DNA from: Endomychus coccineus
Lineage: Eukaryota > Arthropoda > Insecta > Coleoptera > Endomychidae
Assembly: GCA_958510875.1 (NCBI GenBank)
Contig: OY294067.1
Coordinates: 253,781,736 to 253,845,735 of the forward strand
Direction of reading: 5' to 3'
DNA length: 64,000 nucleotides
Each line of letters starts with the position of its first letter. The first letter of the stretch is position 1. A model generated the notes under the pieces. That model saw only the letters and a list, made by a program, of their open reading frames with translations. It did no database searches and was not told where the DNA came from. The position numbers and the translations under genes were made by a program. This document shows, one piece after another, positions 33,335 through 45,345 of this stretch.

Positions 33335-34015
33335 AAAATTCTTGGTTCCGTATATATTCCATGTCACAGTAGCACGACTTGATGTCGACGTTTCGCCGAC
33401 AATTACAGGTGTCAACTTCGGAGCATGCTCGAGGCTTAAACTGAAACTGATTCTTCTGGTTTCGGTAGCGTTATTTATTGTGGAAGATAAACCTTCACGC
33501 TACACGTTCACTGCCTTTATTCCGGTGGTTAACTCCGTTCTGGCACCTGACGCTACCGTTGTGCCAAAGGAAATTTTCGAGGAAGGGTTTCCAAATATTG
33601 GGAAGGTAATATCCTGAGCAACGGTTTAAATTGTTTGGATGCTTTAGGATTTCTATCGCTCGAAGAATTTCTCGCTAATAGAAGTTTGAGGCTCGGGCTA
33701 GAGTTTTAGTATTTTCGAAACGAATTTAATGATTAATGTGTTCCACAAAAGCAAATCTACTAGTATCACGAAGTATTCTACAGCGGTGCGAAACACATGT
33801 TTGACATAATTAGCGTGAAGATTTTTTCTCTTTTTTTTCCCTTAATAAATACCGCTACAGAAACCAGAAGAACCAGTTTCAGTTAAAGCCTCAAGCCTGA
33901 CCTGAAGATACCACCTGTAATGGTTGGGGAAATGTAGGCATCAAGTCGTGCTATTGGGACGCGAAATCCATCCGGAAGCCAAGAATTTTCAAGATTAGCT
34001 AACCGCGGAATTCCA
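33335..34015. repeat. PLE family 1 terminal repeats in inverted pair with C-terminal scrap
   Basis: 33335-33540 is a minus-strand pLTR with a hammerhead-like core; 33560-33780 is decayed minus-strand GIY-YIG C-terminus. 33810-34015 is a plus-strand pLTR (CTGAAGA near 33902, followed by GGGGAAAT in place of GGCGAAAC). This is the third inverted PLE arrangement and the most decayed. Confidence 0.7.
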
Positions 34016-34124
34016 CCATTCAAGATAATTTATCTAAAGCACTGTTCAACTGCGATGCAGCCATTATCAAACCCATATTTATATAAACTGATTCTAAAAC
34101 TAAGATTATGGAAGAATGTAATAT

Positions 34125-34520
34125 ATAATATCTTATGCAGATGACACAATTTTGATTTTCTCTGGTTCATCATGGGATCTTGAAAAGAAAGTGCTTGCGA
34201 AGGACTCAAAACAATAAAGACCGTGCTGGATGCTCTTAAATTAACAATTAATTTAACAAATAGTAACTACATTGCATTCTCAATCAGCAACCATTATCGG
34301 CCAGATATTAATTATCTACAATTTAATACTACTGAATATATTTATGAAACTAATACAAATAAATATCTAGGTATCTATGTTGATAAGTATCTTAAATGGG
34401 ACAATCATGTCATTTATCTGAGTAAAAAGATTAAACAACTAATACATAAATTTTACTTACTAAGGGAAATACTACAAAATGATATACTTCTTTGGTGGAG
34501 TCATTAATTCGATATGGTAT
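34125..34520 (+). pseudogene. LINE reverse transcriptase fragment with YADD box
   Basis: The plus strand reads ISYADDTILIFSGSSWDLEK near 34130, breaks frame, then continues at 34223 to NKYLGIYVDKYLKWDNHV and LIHKFYLLREIL with a stop at 34507. This is the RT palm end and thumb of a jockey/CR1-like LINE. Confidence 0.75.
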
Positions 34521-34904
34521 AAACGCATGGGACAATAAATTCAATAATTTGAATGAATATCTCTGAAGATATTACCGCTGACATCTGTGGTATGATAGCG
34601 GAATCAAAACACGCACTAATCACGGAACGCTATCTGTCTCTATGAATTCACGGGAGGTATCGTTCGCCTGGAATTGATTAATTAGAGGGGATATGAATCC
34701 ATCAAGATTGTGTGTGGGATTGTGAGTATCGGACAATACCTAGTCTTCGGCAACCATATAGTCCTTTGTATCGTTGTAATTACGTTTGTATGACTAGATA
34801 TTATGGGGGTTTCCCATTTTATGAACGGCTAACTATGGATGCTTCCATTCCACTGCCGGACCACACTATATTCTGTGAACATTCTAGGTTTTCCTCTCGT
34901 GCAG

Positions 34905-35096
34905 TCAACATAAAAGAAAACTGAATATTTTCACCCTTTTTGAATCTGTTGACTCAGTAATGTTTTTATTCGGATGTAGTTTATTAAATACTGTACAAAT
35001 TTCAGCATACGTGTCACCGAATCCAACAATTGTTAGTATTTCAATTATTTCTCTTTCAGTTAAATACATCTTAATTCCGTAAGAAAATTGAAACAA
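34905..35096 (-). pseudogene. mariner-like transposase N-terminal (HTH) scrap
   Basis: The minus strand reads YLTEREIIEILTIVGFGDTY then VFNKLHPNKNIT, resembling the first helix-turn-helix of DDE_3 mariner transposases (..YPNRRIPN.. in the intact copy at 39668). The rest of the gene is absent. Confidence 0.5.
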
Positions 35097-35099
35097 CCA

Positions 35100-35789
35100 T
35101 GAAATTCACAACTTGACGTTAACAGTTGTCAAGTGTAATCAAATAGTTCATTCGTCATCCGTAGTTTCATAGCTAACTGAATGAACAATGTATTTACCCG
35201 AAAAGAGACCGAAACACTTTCAGCCATTATTTTAATCTATTTTGGAAATAACCATAATAATAGGTCTAAGAAAATAGCTGTACAATATTTAAATAGTTGA
35301 TATCGGGAAGAATTATCCTTCCAGCGATGCCAAATTCCAAAGTTAGCCTTGTATTTCAAATATGCGAAAAGAAAAATGATGAAATAGCCCCAAAAAAAGT
35401 TAGGCCAGTTAATGCTTACTTGTGGTTTTATTCCAGAACACAATTTCTAATTGAAATATCGGTTATTTGATAGAAAATGGCTGCTTAAAATTGCCTACAA
35501 TTACAAAGAATAATGAGCTTAATTTAACTTTTCGGGGTAAGCAACTAAATTTATTTAATGCTTACGAAAAATATTTGCTTTCAATAATTTTTGACAACTT
35601 GTATGCGCTTCATCGAGTTCGATTGCTTCCCAACAATAAAAGGCTTTTCAGAAGAGGGAGGGATTGAATTAGGAGATACGATAATTGAAGAAGTTATTCA
35701 GTACATGAAAGGTTTGACTGAATCTTTTAATCAGTATTTTTAAAAAGAACAGCAGATTAAATATCAAAATGAATACATTACATATAAAA
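35100..35789. other. no gene recognised
   Basis: Two short frames (35443-35237 minus; 35467-35667 plus) resemble nothing I know and lie in AT-rich DNA. Confidence 0.35.
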
Positions 35790-36010
35790 TTCTCGGGAAA
35801 TAGATCACACTAACAAACACATATGCTTATTATTTTCGTCTTTATGTACGTTTCGGTCTCCCGACCATCATTAGAAGACGTATCACTGTATAAAACGTAA
35901 TTTCTTAAAACCTATTGTATCACCACAAGGCGTCCTTATCGCACTAATTTCAATTAAATGCCCACGTCTCCGAAACGAACAGGAACACGAACAAGCTAAA
36001 TTATAATATT
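35790..36010 (-). repeat. solo PLE family 2 terminal repeat
   Basis: Matches the pLTR at 18065-18240, beginning with the AAATAGATCACACTAAC motif and ending in the ..CCGAAACGAACAGG..ACACGA segment. No coding part is attached. Confidence 0.7.
35838..35879 (-). ncRNA. decayed hammerhead ribozyme (CTAATGA)
   Basis: Stem I GTCTT/ATAAAGAC, stem II GGTC-GGGA-GACC and GAAAC are kept, but the catalytic G of CTGATGA is A. Predicted inactive. Confidence 0.65.
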
Positions 36011-38073
36011 ATTATTGAATTGTGGATTAAAAGCTCATTTATTATATTGTCAATGGACGACCTTCGACCATTTTAGCAGAAAAACACGAACATTTATTGA
36101 AATGACATCTGCACCGTTGGAAGAAAAATTCCAATAAATGCGGATAGTGAAATTCTGGTGCAGTTTAAAGATGAATATTCTCAATCGTTTGCAACTATAC
36201 GTATATATTAGAAACGGGGTTCTCAGCTTATGTCGACAAAAAATAAATACCGCAATAGAGTCGATGCCGGACCTGACATGACAATTCAACTTTCATCCAT
36301 AAAAGTTTAATGTTAAGTATATCTGCGATAATAAAAAGCTGTACCACTCATTTCATTAAAATTTAAATTTACCTATTTGAAAAGGTTATTTAAAGTAATT
36401 TTAGGAACTGTAGGGTTTATTTAATAAATATTGTAATTGTCATTTTGTTGCAAATGATCCATTTACAGAATTTGCATCAGAACCACACTATTGAAGTAAA
36501 CCATGGGTTTCACGATAAAAGTGGACATTTAAAGGGTTCCACTTATCAAAAAGATGAAGAAAAGCTGATCTAATGAATGTTCGACACACCCTATATATTG
36601 AAAAGCAATGATGATCGGTGAAATAAACTTCGTTTCCATAACTATTATAAATACAAACAGTTGAAATACAAGAATTCTTTATGATAATCAATATAAGTTT
36701 TCTTGATACAGAATTTGTGAATGATTCATTTCATAATTAACTTATGGTTTTCTAAAAGGATCCTAGTGAAATTGGTTGGTATTTCGAATTAATTACCTGA
36801 AGTAAATTAAATCTTTATTGAAATAAGATCCTTGTTAATTTAAAATTTCCTACAAAAATTTGTATTTTTGATGTTTATGTATTTAATGTCAGTTTCATGC
36901 ATTCAAAATTCCGATGGAGCGATTTTACAACAATTGTTTTTTTTAAGAAATAGAACTTGCAGGCGTTTGAGGATTGAAAAAGACATGAAAATATCTCAAC
37001 ACATAAAACACCACAGACAAAATCTCGTAAGAATTTGTCCAAATTAGAAATTAGTTGGGTATAGAATGCTGTTTGAAAATTTTGAGGAGAAGTTGAAAGA
37101 GAGTATAAGTATAAGAACTTCCATATTAAAATACCTACTGTTGATATATTGCAATTTTTCCAAAGACCTAGTTTTTATAGAGTAATTCATATTAAACCAT
37201 AACCGCATTGAATTAATCAAATATGATACTAGTATAGCTATTATTCTTCCACATGATCAATTTGTTTATATAAATGATAAATGATTATTATAAATCTTCC
37301 AGATTATTGAGCACATGAAGCAGAGTGGAAGGGCAAAATGTAAATTAGTGTAGCTTATCAGTTTAAGCCGTGAAGTTCACCAGTAGCCGCTACAATCTCG
37401 CAGGAATAATAAGCGGTTCATGATCTGTTCCTGCAATTGCAATTTGAACGTTAATCTACCGCGACGGCAAGTAAACTAATCGAGTAAACAACCATGTCCT
37501 ATAAGCTATCGGGATCTCGATAATTTTATCTGTGTTTATCTTAGTTTGGATAAGACATTATTTAATAACTTTGTGCTCAATACTTGTGTCTTGTCAAATA
37601 ACAAAGGAAATAATGTCATAACTATCATGAAATCAAATCAGTTTTCAAAAGTATCGTGAAGAGTGTCCTTCGATTCCATTTTAAATAAAGAAGATGTTAC
37701 ATTAGAACCTAAATGCAGCGCAACACTATCCTATGATTCAAATTTCAGACAGAGATCTTATTATTTTTAAGTGGATAATTCACCGAACTCTAAGAACTTC
37801 AATTGTTTGGTGACGTCACTTGCACTTCCGGTTTCAAAGGGTAAGCCATTTTACGACTTAAATTGATCTTATTATCTATAATGGATATAATTTCGTTATG
37901 GCAATTGTTTTAAGAATCCCGTTCACCGCTGTAACATCATCGGAATTGAGATTTAATGTTTGTTAAGATCAATTCAATAATTTATTGCATTAATCCTATC
38001 ATTCTTATGAAAACTTTTTTCGAGAAAATAAATACATAGATTGATAGTCATATTTTATTACTCATATTTTATA
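36011..38073. other. long AT-rich intergenic stretch, no gene seen
   Basis: Only short chance frames. A partial mariner-type terminus pair (GGGTTCCAC near 36533, GACACACCCTATA near 36580) may be a MITE scrap. Confidence 0.4.
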
Positions 38074-38075
38074 TA

Positions 38076-40334
38076 CAGGGTGTCCCAATATTGCTGGAAC
38101 ACAGAGCTACCACGTATTCTAGAGGTCAAAATAAGTCGATTGAGCCCAATTTACCTGTATACCAAAATGTACCGTTTGTCCGTGAGAAGAGTTCAAAGTT
38201 TACTAAAAAAAATACATTTTTGTATGTTGTTCCGAAGTGCTTTATACAAATTTAATGAAATTTGGTAAATGTGTATTCTAGATGATTAGCTTACTTTTAG
38301 TAATCAAAAAAACCCAAAGAAAATTGTAGAGGGGTTGGAACCACCCTCACCCCTTGGCATTTTTTCCCCCATTTTTGTAGGGGTGGGAATACGGTTTTAA
38401 GACTTTTTTATCTGGAAGGCCTACTCATTATCTTCATTTTCTTACTCTTGTAAAAACTCCGTATTTTGCGTAGTTTTCAAGAAAAAAAATGTTTTCGCAA
38501 ACACTGATAACCGATTTTCGGGTATAGGTTTAATAAAATTATTAGACACAAATTACACAATACATTTACACAAGACAAACAATAATTTTTATAACAAGTG
38601 TTCAATGTGACCTCCACCTTCATTAATACAGAGGTCAATTCGACGTAAAAAATTGAAATGCACTCTTCTTAAAACATCGTCATTTTCTCGTAGCGCATTT
38701 ACAGCATTTTGAATTCTATTCCACAGTTGTTCGATGTTATTTATTTGAACCTCGTACACTTGTCTTTTTAATTCTCCCCAGATGAAGAAGTCACAAGGGT
38801 TTAAATCTGGAGACCGCGGAGGCCATTGAATGGGTGCTTCTTGTCCCCTACCTATCCACCTGCCACCAAATTGTTCACCAAGATATTCTCTTACTGCACG
38901 TGCAAAATGAGGTGGTGCACCATCATGCATGAAGAACGTATTTCTACGCAAGTTAAGAGGCAAGTCTTCTAATAATTCTGGCAAATTTTGTTGAAGGAAA
39001 CGGAGGTAACTATCGCCATTCAGACGATCAGGTAATCGTAACGGTCCGACTATAAATTCGCCAATAATTCCGACCCAGACATTAATTTTAAATTCACGTT
39101 GATAATGTCTACTTTTAATGGCATGTGGATTTTCATCTGCATAAACATGATCGTTGTGTAGGTTTGTCATACCGCGACGTGTAAAACAAGACTCATCAGT
39201 AAACAAGATCTTAGTATGGAATCCGTTGTCGACTACTCTGCGCTCCCGAATAGTTTGTAAAAAACTTAAACGTAATTCGTAGTCAGGTGGCAACAATTCT
39301 TGCACTGGCTGGATGTGAAATGGCCGAATTAATTGATCTCTAATGATTCGACTTACAGTGCTTTTTGGAATTCCAGCTTCTCGTTGCAATCTTCTAGTAC
39401 TGGTATTAGGATTGTTATCAATCATTTGAAGAACAGCTTCTTCCGCAATAGGTGTTCGAGCTTGTCGAGGTCTTCCAGCGTTAACTCTTACTGGGGTCAA
39501 CCTCCCCGTTTCTCGAAGACGTCTTTCGATTCGGGCAAAAGTTTTATGGTTTGGAATTCTCCGGTTTGGATACCTCTCTTGATACACGCGAACACTTTCG
39601 CGGCAGTTACCTTGACAATATCCAAGAACTAATAACATGTCGGTCTGTTCATTAAAAGGAAAATTCATAATTGTGGGACGTCAAAGGAACAGCAACAACA
39701 GCAATAACAATTAAACAAAAACAGTGATGACAATAAGAAATAATAAAAAAACAAGCAAAAGAGAACAAATAACTGACACATTTACTGTTAACAATAAACT
39801 ATGTTTCCTGTCAAAATCATAACATTTGGTTTTGTCTTTGTGTCCGCGGCCAACTAAATTTTGTATTACAATTTTATTAAACCTATACCCGAAAATCGGT
39901 TATCAGTGTTTGCGAAAACATTTTTTTTCTTGAAAACTACGCAAAATACGGAGTTTTTACAAGAGTAAGAAAATGAAGATAATGAGTAGGCCTTCCAGAT
40001 AAAAAAGTCTTAAAACCGTATTCCCACCCCTACAAAAATGGGGGAAAAAATGCCAAGGGGTGAGGGTGGTTCCAACCCCTCTACAATTTTCTTTGGGTTT
40101 TTTTGATTACTAAAAGTAAGCTAATCATCTAGAATACACATTTACCAAATTTCATTAAATTTGTATAAAGCACTTCGGAACAACATACAAAAATGTATTT
40201 TTTTTAGTAAACTTTGAACTCTTCTCACGGACAAACGGTACATTTTGGTATACAGGTAAATTGGGCTCAATCGACTTATTTTGACCTCTAGAATACGTGG
40301 TAGCTCTGTGTCCCAGCAATATTGGGACACCCTG
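38076..40334 (-). mobile_element. mariner-like transposon with 465-bp terminal inverted repeats, apparently intact
   Basis: 2259 bp. The left arm 38076-38540 and right arm 39870-40334 are equal in length and nearly identical in inverse; I saw only a few differences, such as GGAACACAG versus GGGACACAG. Termini are CAGGGTGTCCCAATATTG, flanked by TA on both sides. The transposase lies in the central 1.3 kb. Confidence 0.92.
38589..39668 (-). CDS. mariner-superfamily transposase, uninterrupted, 359 aa
   Basis: Cut-and-paste transposase that binds the terminal repeats and inserts at TA. The N-terminus has two helix-turn-helix regions (residues about 1-50, ending RYPNRRIPNHKTFARIERRL; and about 75-115, STRRLQREAGIPKSTVSRII), with a GRPR hook between them. 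The catalytic core follows: ILFTDESCF (first Asp), FFMHDGAPPH (second Asp), WPPRSPDLNPCDFFIWG (third Asp), with about 38 residues between the last two. There are no stops or frameshifts and the length is normal for the family. It is bracketed by near-identical long TIRs, so I infer recent mobility. The start at 39668 (MNFPFNEQTDM) is the first Met and fits family N-termini. Confidence 0.93.
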   Translation of the reverse strand: MNFPFNEQTDMLLVLGYCQGNCRESVRVYQERYPNRRIPNHKTFARIERRLRETGRLTPVRVNAGRPRQARTPIAEEAVLQMIDNNPNTSTRRLQREAGIPKSTVSRIIRDQLIRPFHIQPVQELLPPDYELRLSFLQTIRERRVVDNGFHTKILFTDESCFTRRGMTNLHNDHVYADENPHAIKSRHYQREFKINVWVGIIGEFIVGPLRLPDRLNGDSYLRFLQQNLPELLEDLPLNLRRNTFFMHDGAPPHFARAVREYLGEQFGGRWIGRGQEAPIQWPPRSPDLNPCDFFIWGELKRQVYEVQINNIEQLWNRIQNAVNALRENDDVLRRVHFNFLRRIDLCINEGGGHIEHLL

Positions 40335-40336
40335 TA

Positions 40337-41032
40337 TAAGGGTTTCCGATGAATTTGTATTAGAGGAGGATTTCAACAGTTTCTAATTAATTTATCACTT
40401 TATTATAAGTATACATGGGTACAAAATTACCTACATCTTAATAAAACAAACTTCGAGATTCAACTCATAAAGTGACACGTTTGGAGTTCAGATAAAAGTC
40501 AAGATTTTAGATTCTAATTTTTTGAGTGATTACAATAACTTTTTCAAATTTCTATGAAGTGCGAGTTCAAATTCGCGCCTTCCGGTTTCTGTTAAATATT
40601 CCCTAGCAGCACTATTACAATTTATTTTAACGAGTTAGTTGAGCTGTTGTAATCCATTGTTTGACAGAATAAATTTGAATATTTTATAATTTTAGAGCAA
40701 GGCCTATTCATAAATTTTCACGGTTTAATTTTCTGCGTAAGCATGATTTTCAACACGTAATTCTTAGAATGTGGTTATTGCTAAATTGTTATAATTATCA
40801 AGTAATGCACTATGTTTAACATCTTAGATACATATACAGATAAATACAATTAGTGTCTATGATGTAATAGTATGATTATTGAGAAATATTGTGATAAGTA
40901 AAGTACTTGTCTAGAGCAACCCATTTTTGCTTGTAAGCTGAGTATCTATTTTTAAGATAAAACAAAAGTATACACTATAACAAGCGCCGAAAATAAAATT
41001 AGTAGGTTGAGTTGTATGTTAATAAAAACATA
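40337..41032. other. no gene seen
   Basis: AT-rich spacer. Confidence 0.35.
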
Positions 41033-41034
41033 TA

Positions 41035-43409
41035 GTAGAGTATGTGCAACCAAAAAATAAGTGATATCGAAAATTTTTTATGATTCAACGCGACCTCACG
41101 GAAAATTTTCGTTTTGGTGTATAAAACAAAAGTATAAAATTTCTACCTCCTAAATTGACCGCAACCCCTTTTTTTCCGCCATTTTGTGGTATTTTGGACA
41201 TTTTTAGGGGAAGTTTGTCAAAAAAAAATTTATATCTCCAGTTGTATTGGGAATTAGGAAACCAAACTGGAACCCTTTTATTGTCAATGTTTAAGGAACT
41301 CCCAGTTCAAATTTCAAGTTGATCCGACCTCCCCCTTCCTCGCAATATATATATATATATATATGTATATACATATATGCATGGGAACTTGCGTGACGGC
41401 TAACTCCGGCAGCTTTCAACAAATTCAACTGAAATTTGAACTATAGGTAGGTTTTATGCCCTCAAAACTGACTTCCGATTTTCAAGTCAAAATATCAAAT
41501 TGTTTCCGAGAAATTCGAGCTTAAGTCAATTTTTTAGTAAATTTCCCAATTGAAATATCTCATGTCCTTTTCATCCGATTGACATTTGCTCAACGTCAAA
41601 ATATAGGCATTTGCATATATTTTTACGTAGTGATCATCGTTTTTATATTACATTAGCAATATGATACTATTTTAGGTGATAAAAGTATATACATTTTTTT
41701 TAACAAAAAAATATCATAAAATGTGCCTGTGAATGCAAATATGCATGTGTAAATACGTGTTAATGTGTTTGTATGTGTGTATGTAAGTAAGTGTACGTGT
41801 ATGTAAGTGTGTGTGTGTGTGTATGTATGTGTGTGCGCGCGCGTGCTTTATTACGCGTACGTTAAAAATCACAGAATGGTCTATATAATATACTTGAACA
41901 CGCCCAATATCCATCTTATAATAATAATAACAAAACACACATACCTACATGTAAATGCACGTGTATAATAATTATAAAATACTATAATAAATGTGAGAGG
42001 TACATATCTATCTCAGGTAGACGACATATTCATCGTATTGTAAAGATGAGAGACCCGTTTTTACTACATTGCATTATACATAGTTTATACCTACACATAC
42101 CTATAATAATAAGTATGTGTAAAGAATTTGTACATGAATAACGGATGCGAACATAGTCTAAGGAGATCTTCTCATCTTATGGATGAGAACTACTTTGTAA
42201 GGCTGATTCAAGTTTTTGGTACAACAGCTGTCAGTTTTTGTAAGAACACGTTTGGTCTTAGTGATCTCATGTCGTGATGAGAAGATCTTCTTAGACTATG
42301 ATCTCATCCTCATCATCATTTTACACATATTTATCATTATAGGTATGTGTAGGTGTAAACTATGCATAATACAATGTAGTCAAAACGGGTCTCTCATCTT
42401 TACAATACGATGAATCTGTCGTATACCTGAGATAGATATGTACCCCTCATATTTATTATAGTATTCTATAATTATTATACACGTGCATTTACATGTAGGT
42501 ATGTGTGTTCTGTTATTATTATTAAAAGATGAATATTGGGCGTGTTCAAGTATATTATATAGACCATTCTGTGATTTTTTAACGTACGCGTAATAAGGCA
42601 CGCGCGTGCACACACATACATACACACACACTTACATACACACACACTTACATACACGTACACTTACTTACATACACACATACAAACACATTAACACGTA
42701 TTTACACATGCACATTTACATTCACAGGCACATTTTATGATTTTTTTATGTTAAAAAAAATGTATATACTTTAATAACCTAAAATAGTATCATATTGCTA
42801 ATGTAATATAAAAAAGATGATCACTACGTAAAAATATATGCAAATGCCTATATTTTGACGCTAAGCAAATGTCAATCGGATGAAAAGGACATGAGATATT
42901 TTAATTGGGAAATTTGCTAAAAAAATTGACTTAGCTCGAATTTCTCGGAAACAATTCAATATTTTGACTTGAAAATCGGAAGTCAGTTCTTAGGGCATAA
43001 AACCTACCTATAATCCAAATTTCAGTTGAATCGGTTGAAAACTGCCCGAGTTAGCCGTCACGCAAGTTCCCATGCATATATGTATATATATACATACATA
43101 TATATATTGCGAAGAAGGGGGAGGTCGGATCAACTTGAAATTTGAACTGGGAGTTCCTTAAGCATTGACAATAAAAGGGTTCCAGTTTGGTTTCCTAATT
43201 CCCAATACAACTGGAGCTATACATTTTTTTTTGACAAACTTCCCCTAAAAATGTCCAATATACCACAAAATGGCGGAAAAAAAAGGGGTTGCGGTCAATT
43301 TAGGAGGTAGAAATTTTATACTTTTGTTTTATACACCAAAACGAACATTTTCCGTGAGGTCGCGTTGAATCATAAAAAATTGTCGATCAAAATGTTTCAC
43401 ATACTCTAC
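41035..43409. mobile_element. giant palindromic (foldback) element 1, 2375 bp
   Basis: The left arm 41035-42176 and right arm 42276-43409 are near-perfect inverse copies, leaving a 99-bp loop. Ends GTAGAGTATGTG / CACATACTCTAC are flanked by TA. The arms include TA and GT-rich microsatellites but no protein frame. It could form an approximately 1.1-kb hairpin. Confidence 0.88.
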
Positions 43410-43674
43410 TAATAGGTTTTGATTGGTTTTGGAACATTATCTATAATGGTGGAATATGTCTGAATGCAAGTTGAGCTAGAAACTATTTTCTTGTTTTAAT
43501 TTGCGTGAGGAAATAAATATCATGGAGAAAATTTTAATGTCACACCTAGATCATTCTTTGTGGACAAATTTTCATCCAAATATTGATTATCGTTGTATTT
43601 AGTGCGGTGAACAATAAACAAGTAAGAGTATGGTTTTAACGAATTTTACTATACTGATGGTTTAGGGGTGATTT

Positions 43675-45150
43675 CTTGTTTCCGGCGACGCGTTTTGTTC
43701 GTAAATAAAAACTACCTGTAACCCTCTCGTTTCGGGCGGATTAAAAATTATCGAGTTTATTCCTCTCACTTCGTGCGTTAAAGATAGATTCTACAGAGGC
43801 AGGCGAAAAGCTTTGGGAGTTTAATCTTTACCAAAGAAACGACAAGAAATCGTCATCCCGGAGACAATGCAACACCTTGAGCTAATAGACGACGGCCAGG
43901 AAGATCGAATATTGTTTTTTTGCAGTGATGGGACACTTCTATCCCGAGGCTCAGAATTTTGTATGGACGGGACATTTAAAAGCTGTTGTTCCCTGTTCGA
44001 CCAATTTTATACAATACACGTAGATATGGGAAGCACTGATGTCAGCACAAGGATTGTTCCAGCAATCCATGCGCTTTTACCGGACAGAAAAGGAGCCACA
44101 TATAAAATACTGTTTACACTGTTGGAAAAAAGTACAACATTTAAGCCAGAAAAAGTTCACATTGACTTTGAACGGGCAGTGATAAACGCTCTCAAACAAA
44201 CTTTTTTGGGAGTAAAAATCCAAGGGTGTAATTTTCATTTCAATCAATGCCTGTGGCGAAAAGTGCAAGAGTTGGCTTTGGTTACAGGAAACAAACAGAA
44301 TCAAGAGATTAGGGAACACGTTCGTATGTGTGCAGCCCTGGCACATTTGCGAAAAGAGTACATTCCTGAGGCATAACTTCCCACAGGAAGATGACCTGGT
44401 GAATTTCAACGACTATTTTGTGGAACAACAATCGTGTTGGAAAGGCGCATCCAAATATTTATGAACTGCTTAAAATATTTAATGATGAAATACGGTATTA
44501 CGATATTATTGTAAAACAAACTGAGCTGAATATGAACACTCCAAAGCGTGCAAAAATGTACAGTGATTTAAATTGTCGTATAAATAAGGGTGTTGACGAT
44601 TTTGTACAAAGTAAAGTAAGCTTAGGCGAAACTTTGAGAAAATTAAAGTATACAGTAAAATTTGAATAAGCTGTAAATAATAGAAGCATAATATGTATTA
44701 TTTTTCTTGAATTAGGTATCTACTATGAACATTAATGTTAATATCTATAAGTCTATTATTTTTGTAATTTTTGTCCTTTCTACTGAACGATTGTGTGAGT
44801 AAATACTATTATTATGACATGTCAATTTGTATCCCAAATGTAAATTTTAAGAAATAAAAAGTATCTACTGCATATAATATTATTAGTTGTTATATCTCTA
44901 TAATCCAACCGATCCTATGATAGACTAAGATATCTCTAAGATGAAAGTAGGTATTCTAAATTAGCTAAAAGTATAAAGTATTGGAGGAAGGAAGGTAAGC
45001 CCCTACATAATTATTTAGTTTCCGACGTTTAGTTTAAATCGCACGAAACGAGAAGATATTGCAAATACATTTTATTGCATCTAGGGGGTACGCCCGAAAC
45101 GAGAAGGTTTTATAATCCCGCACAAAACGCGACGCCCGAAACACGACTAA
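43675..45150 (+). mobile_element. MULE (Mutator-like) transposon remnant
   Basis: Imperfect inverted ends: left TGTTTCCGGCGACGCGTTTT, right reversed TGTTTCGGGCGTCGCGTTTT, followed on both sides by repeats of CTCGTTTCGGGCG. A target duplication was not seen. It encloses the transposase remnant. Confidence 0.7.
43825..44669 (+). pseudogene. MULE transposase, catalytic region, frameshifted
   Basis: The frame is open from about 43825 (LPKKRQEIVIPETM) to a stop at 44376. Key blocks are FCMDGTFKSCCSLFDQFYTI (first catalytic Asp), VHIDFERAVINAL (second) and IQGCNFHFNQCLWRKV (the C-x-H block). After 44376 frameshifts lead to NRVGKAHPNIYELLKIFN and the C-terminal tail to 44669. The N-terminal FLYWCH-type region is absent. 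It is a 5'-truncated, broken transposase. Confidence 0.8.
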
Positions 45151-45345
45151 ATCGGTATAGGAATTGGAACAAAAACTAAACTTCTCCCAATATTCCACAG
45201 CTAGCTCAAACGATGATCTTCCAACATTATCAGTTTTCCTCTCATTTAGTCAAAATAGAAAAAAAACTACAAATAACTACCCACAGATTACAAGGTTACG
45301 ATATTACATACCGGATATATCTAGTTAACAATGAAAAGAAGTATA

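Noticed and set aside
34712..34924. 70-aa plus-strand frame
   Set aside because: No recognisable motif and inconsistent with flanking LINE or mariner debris.
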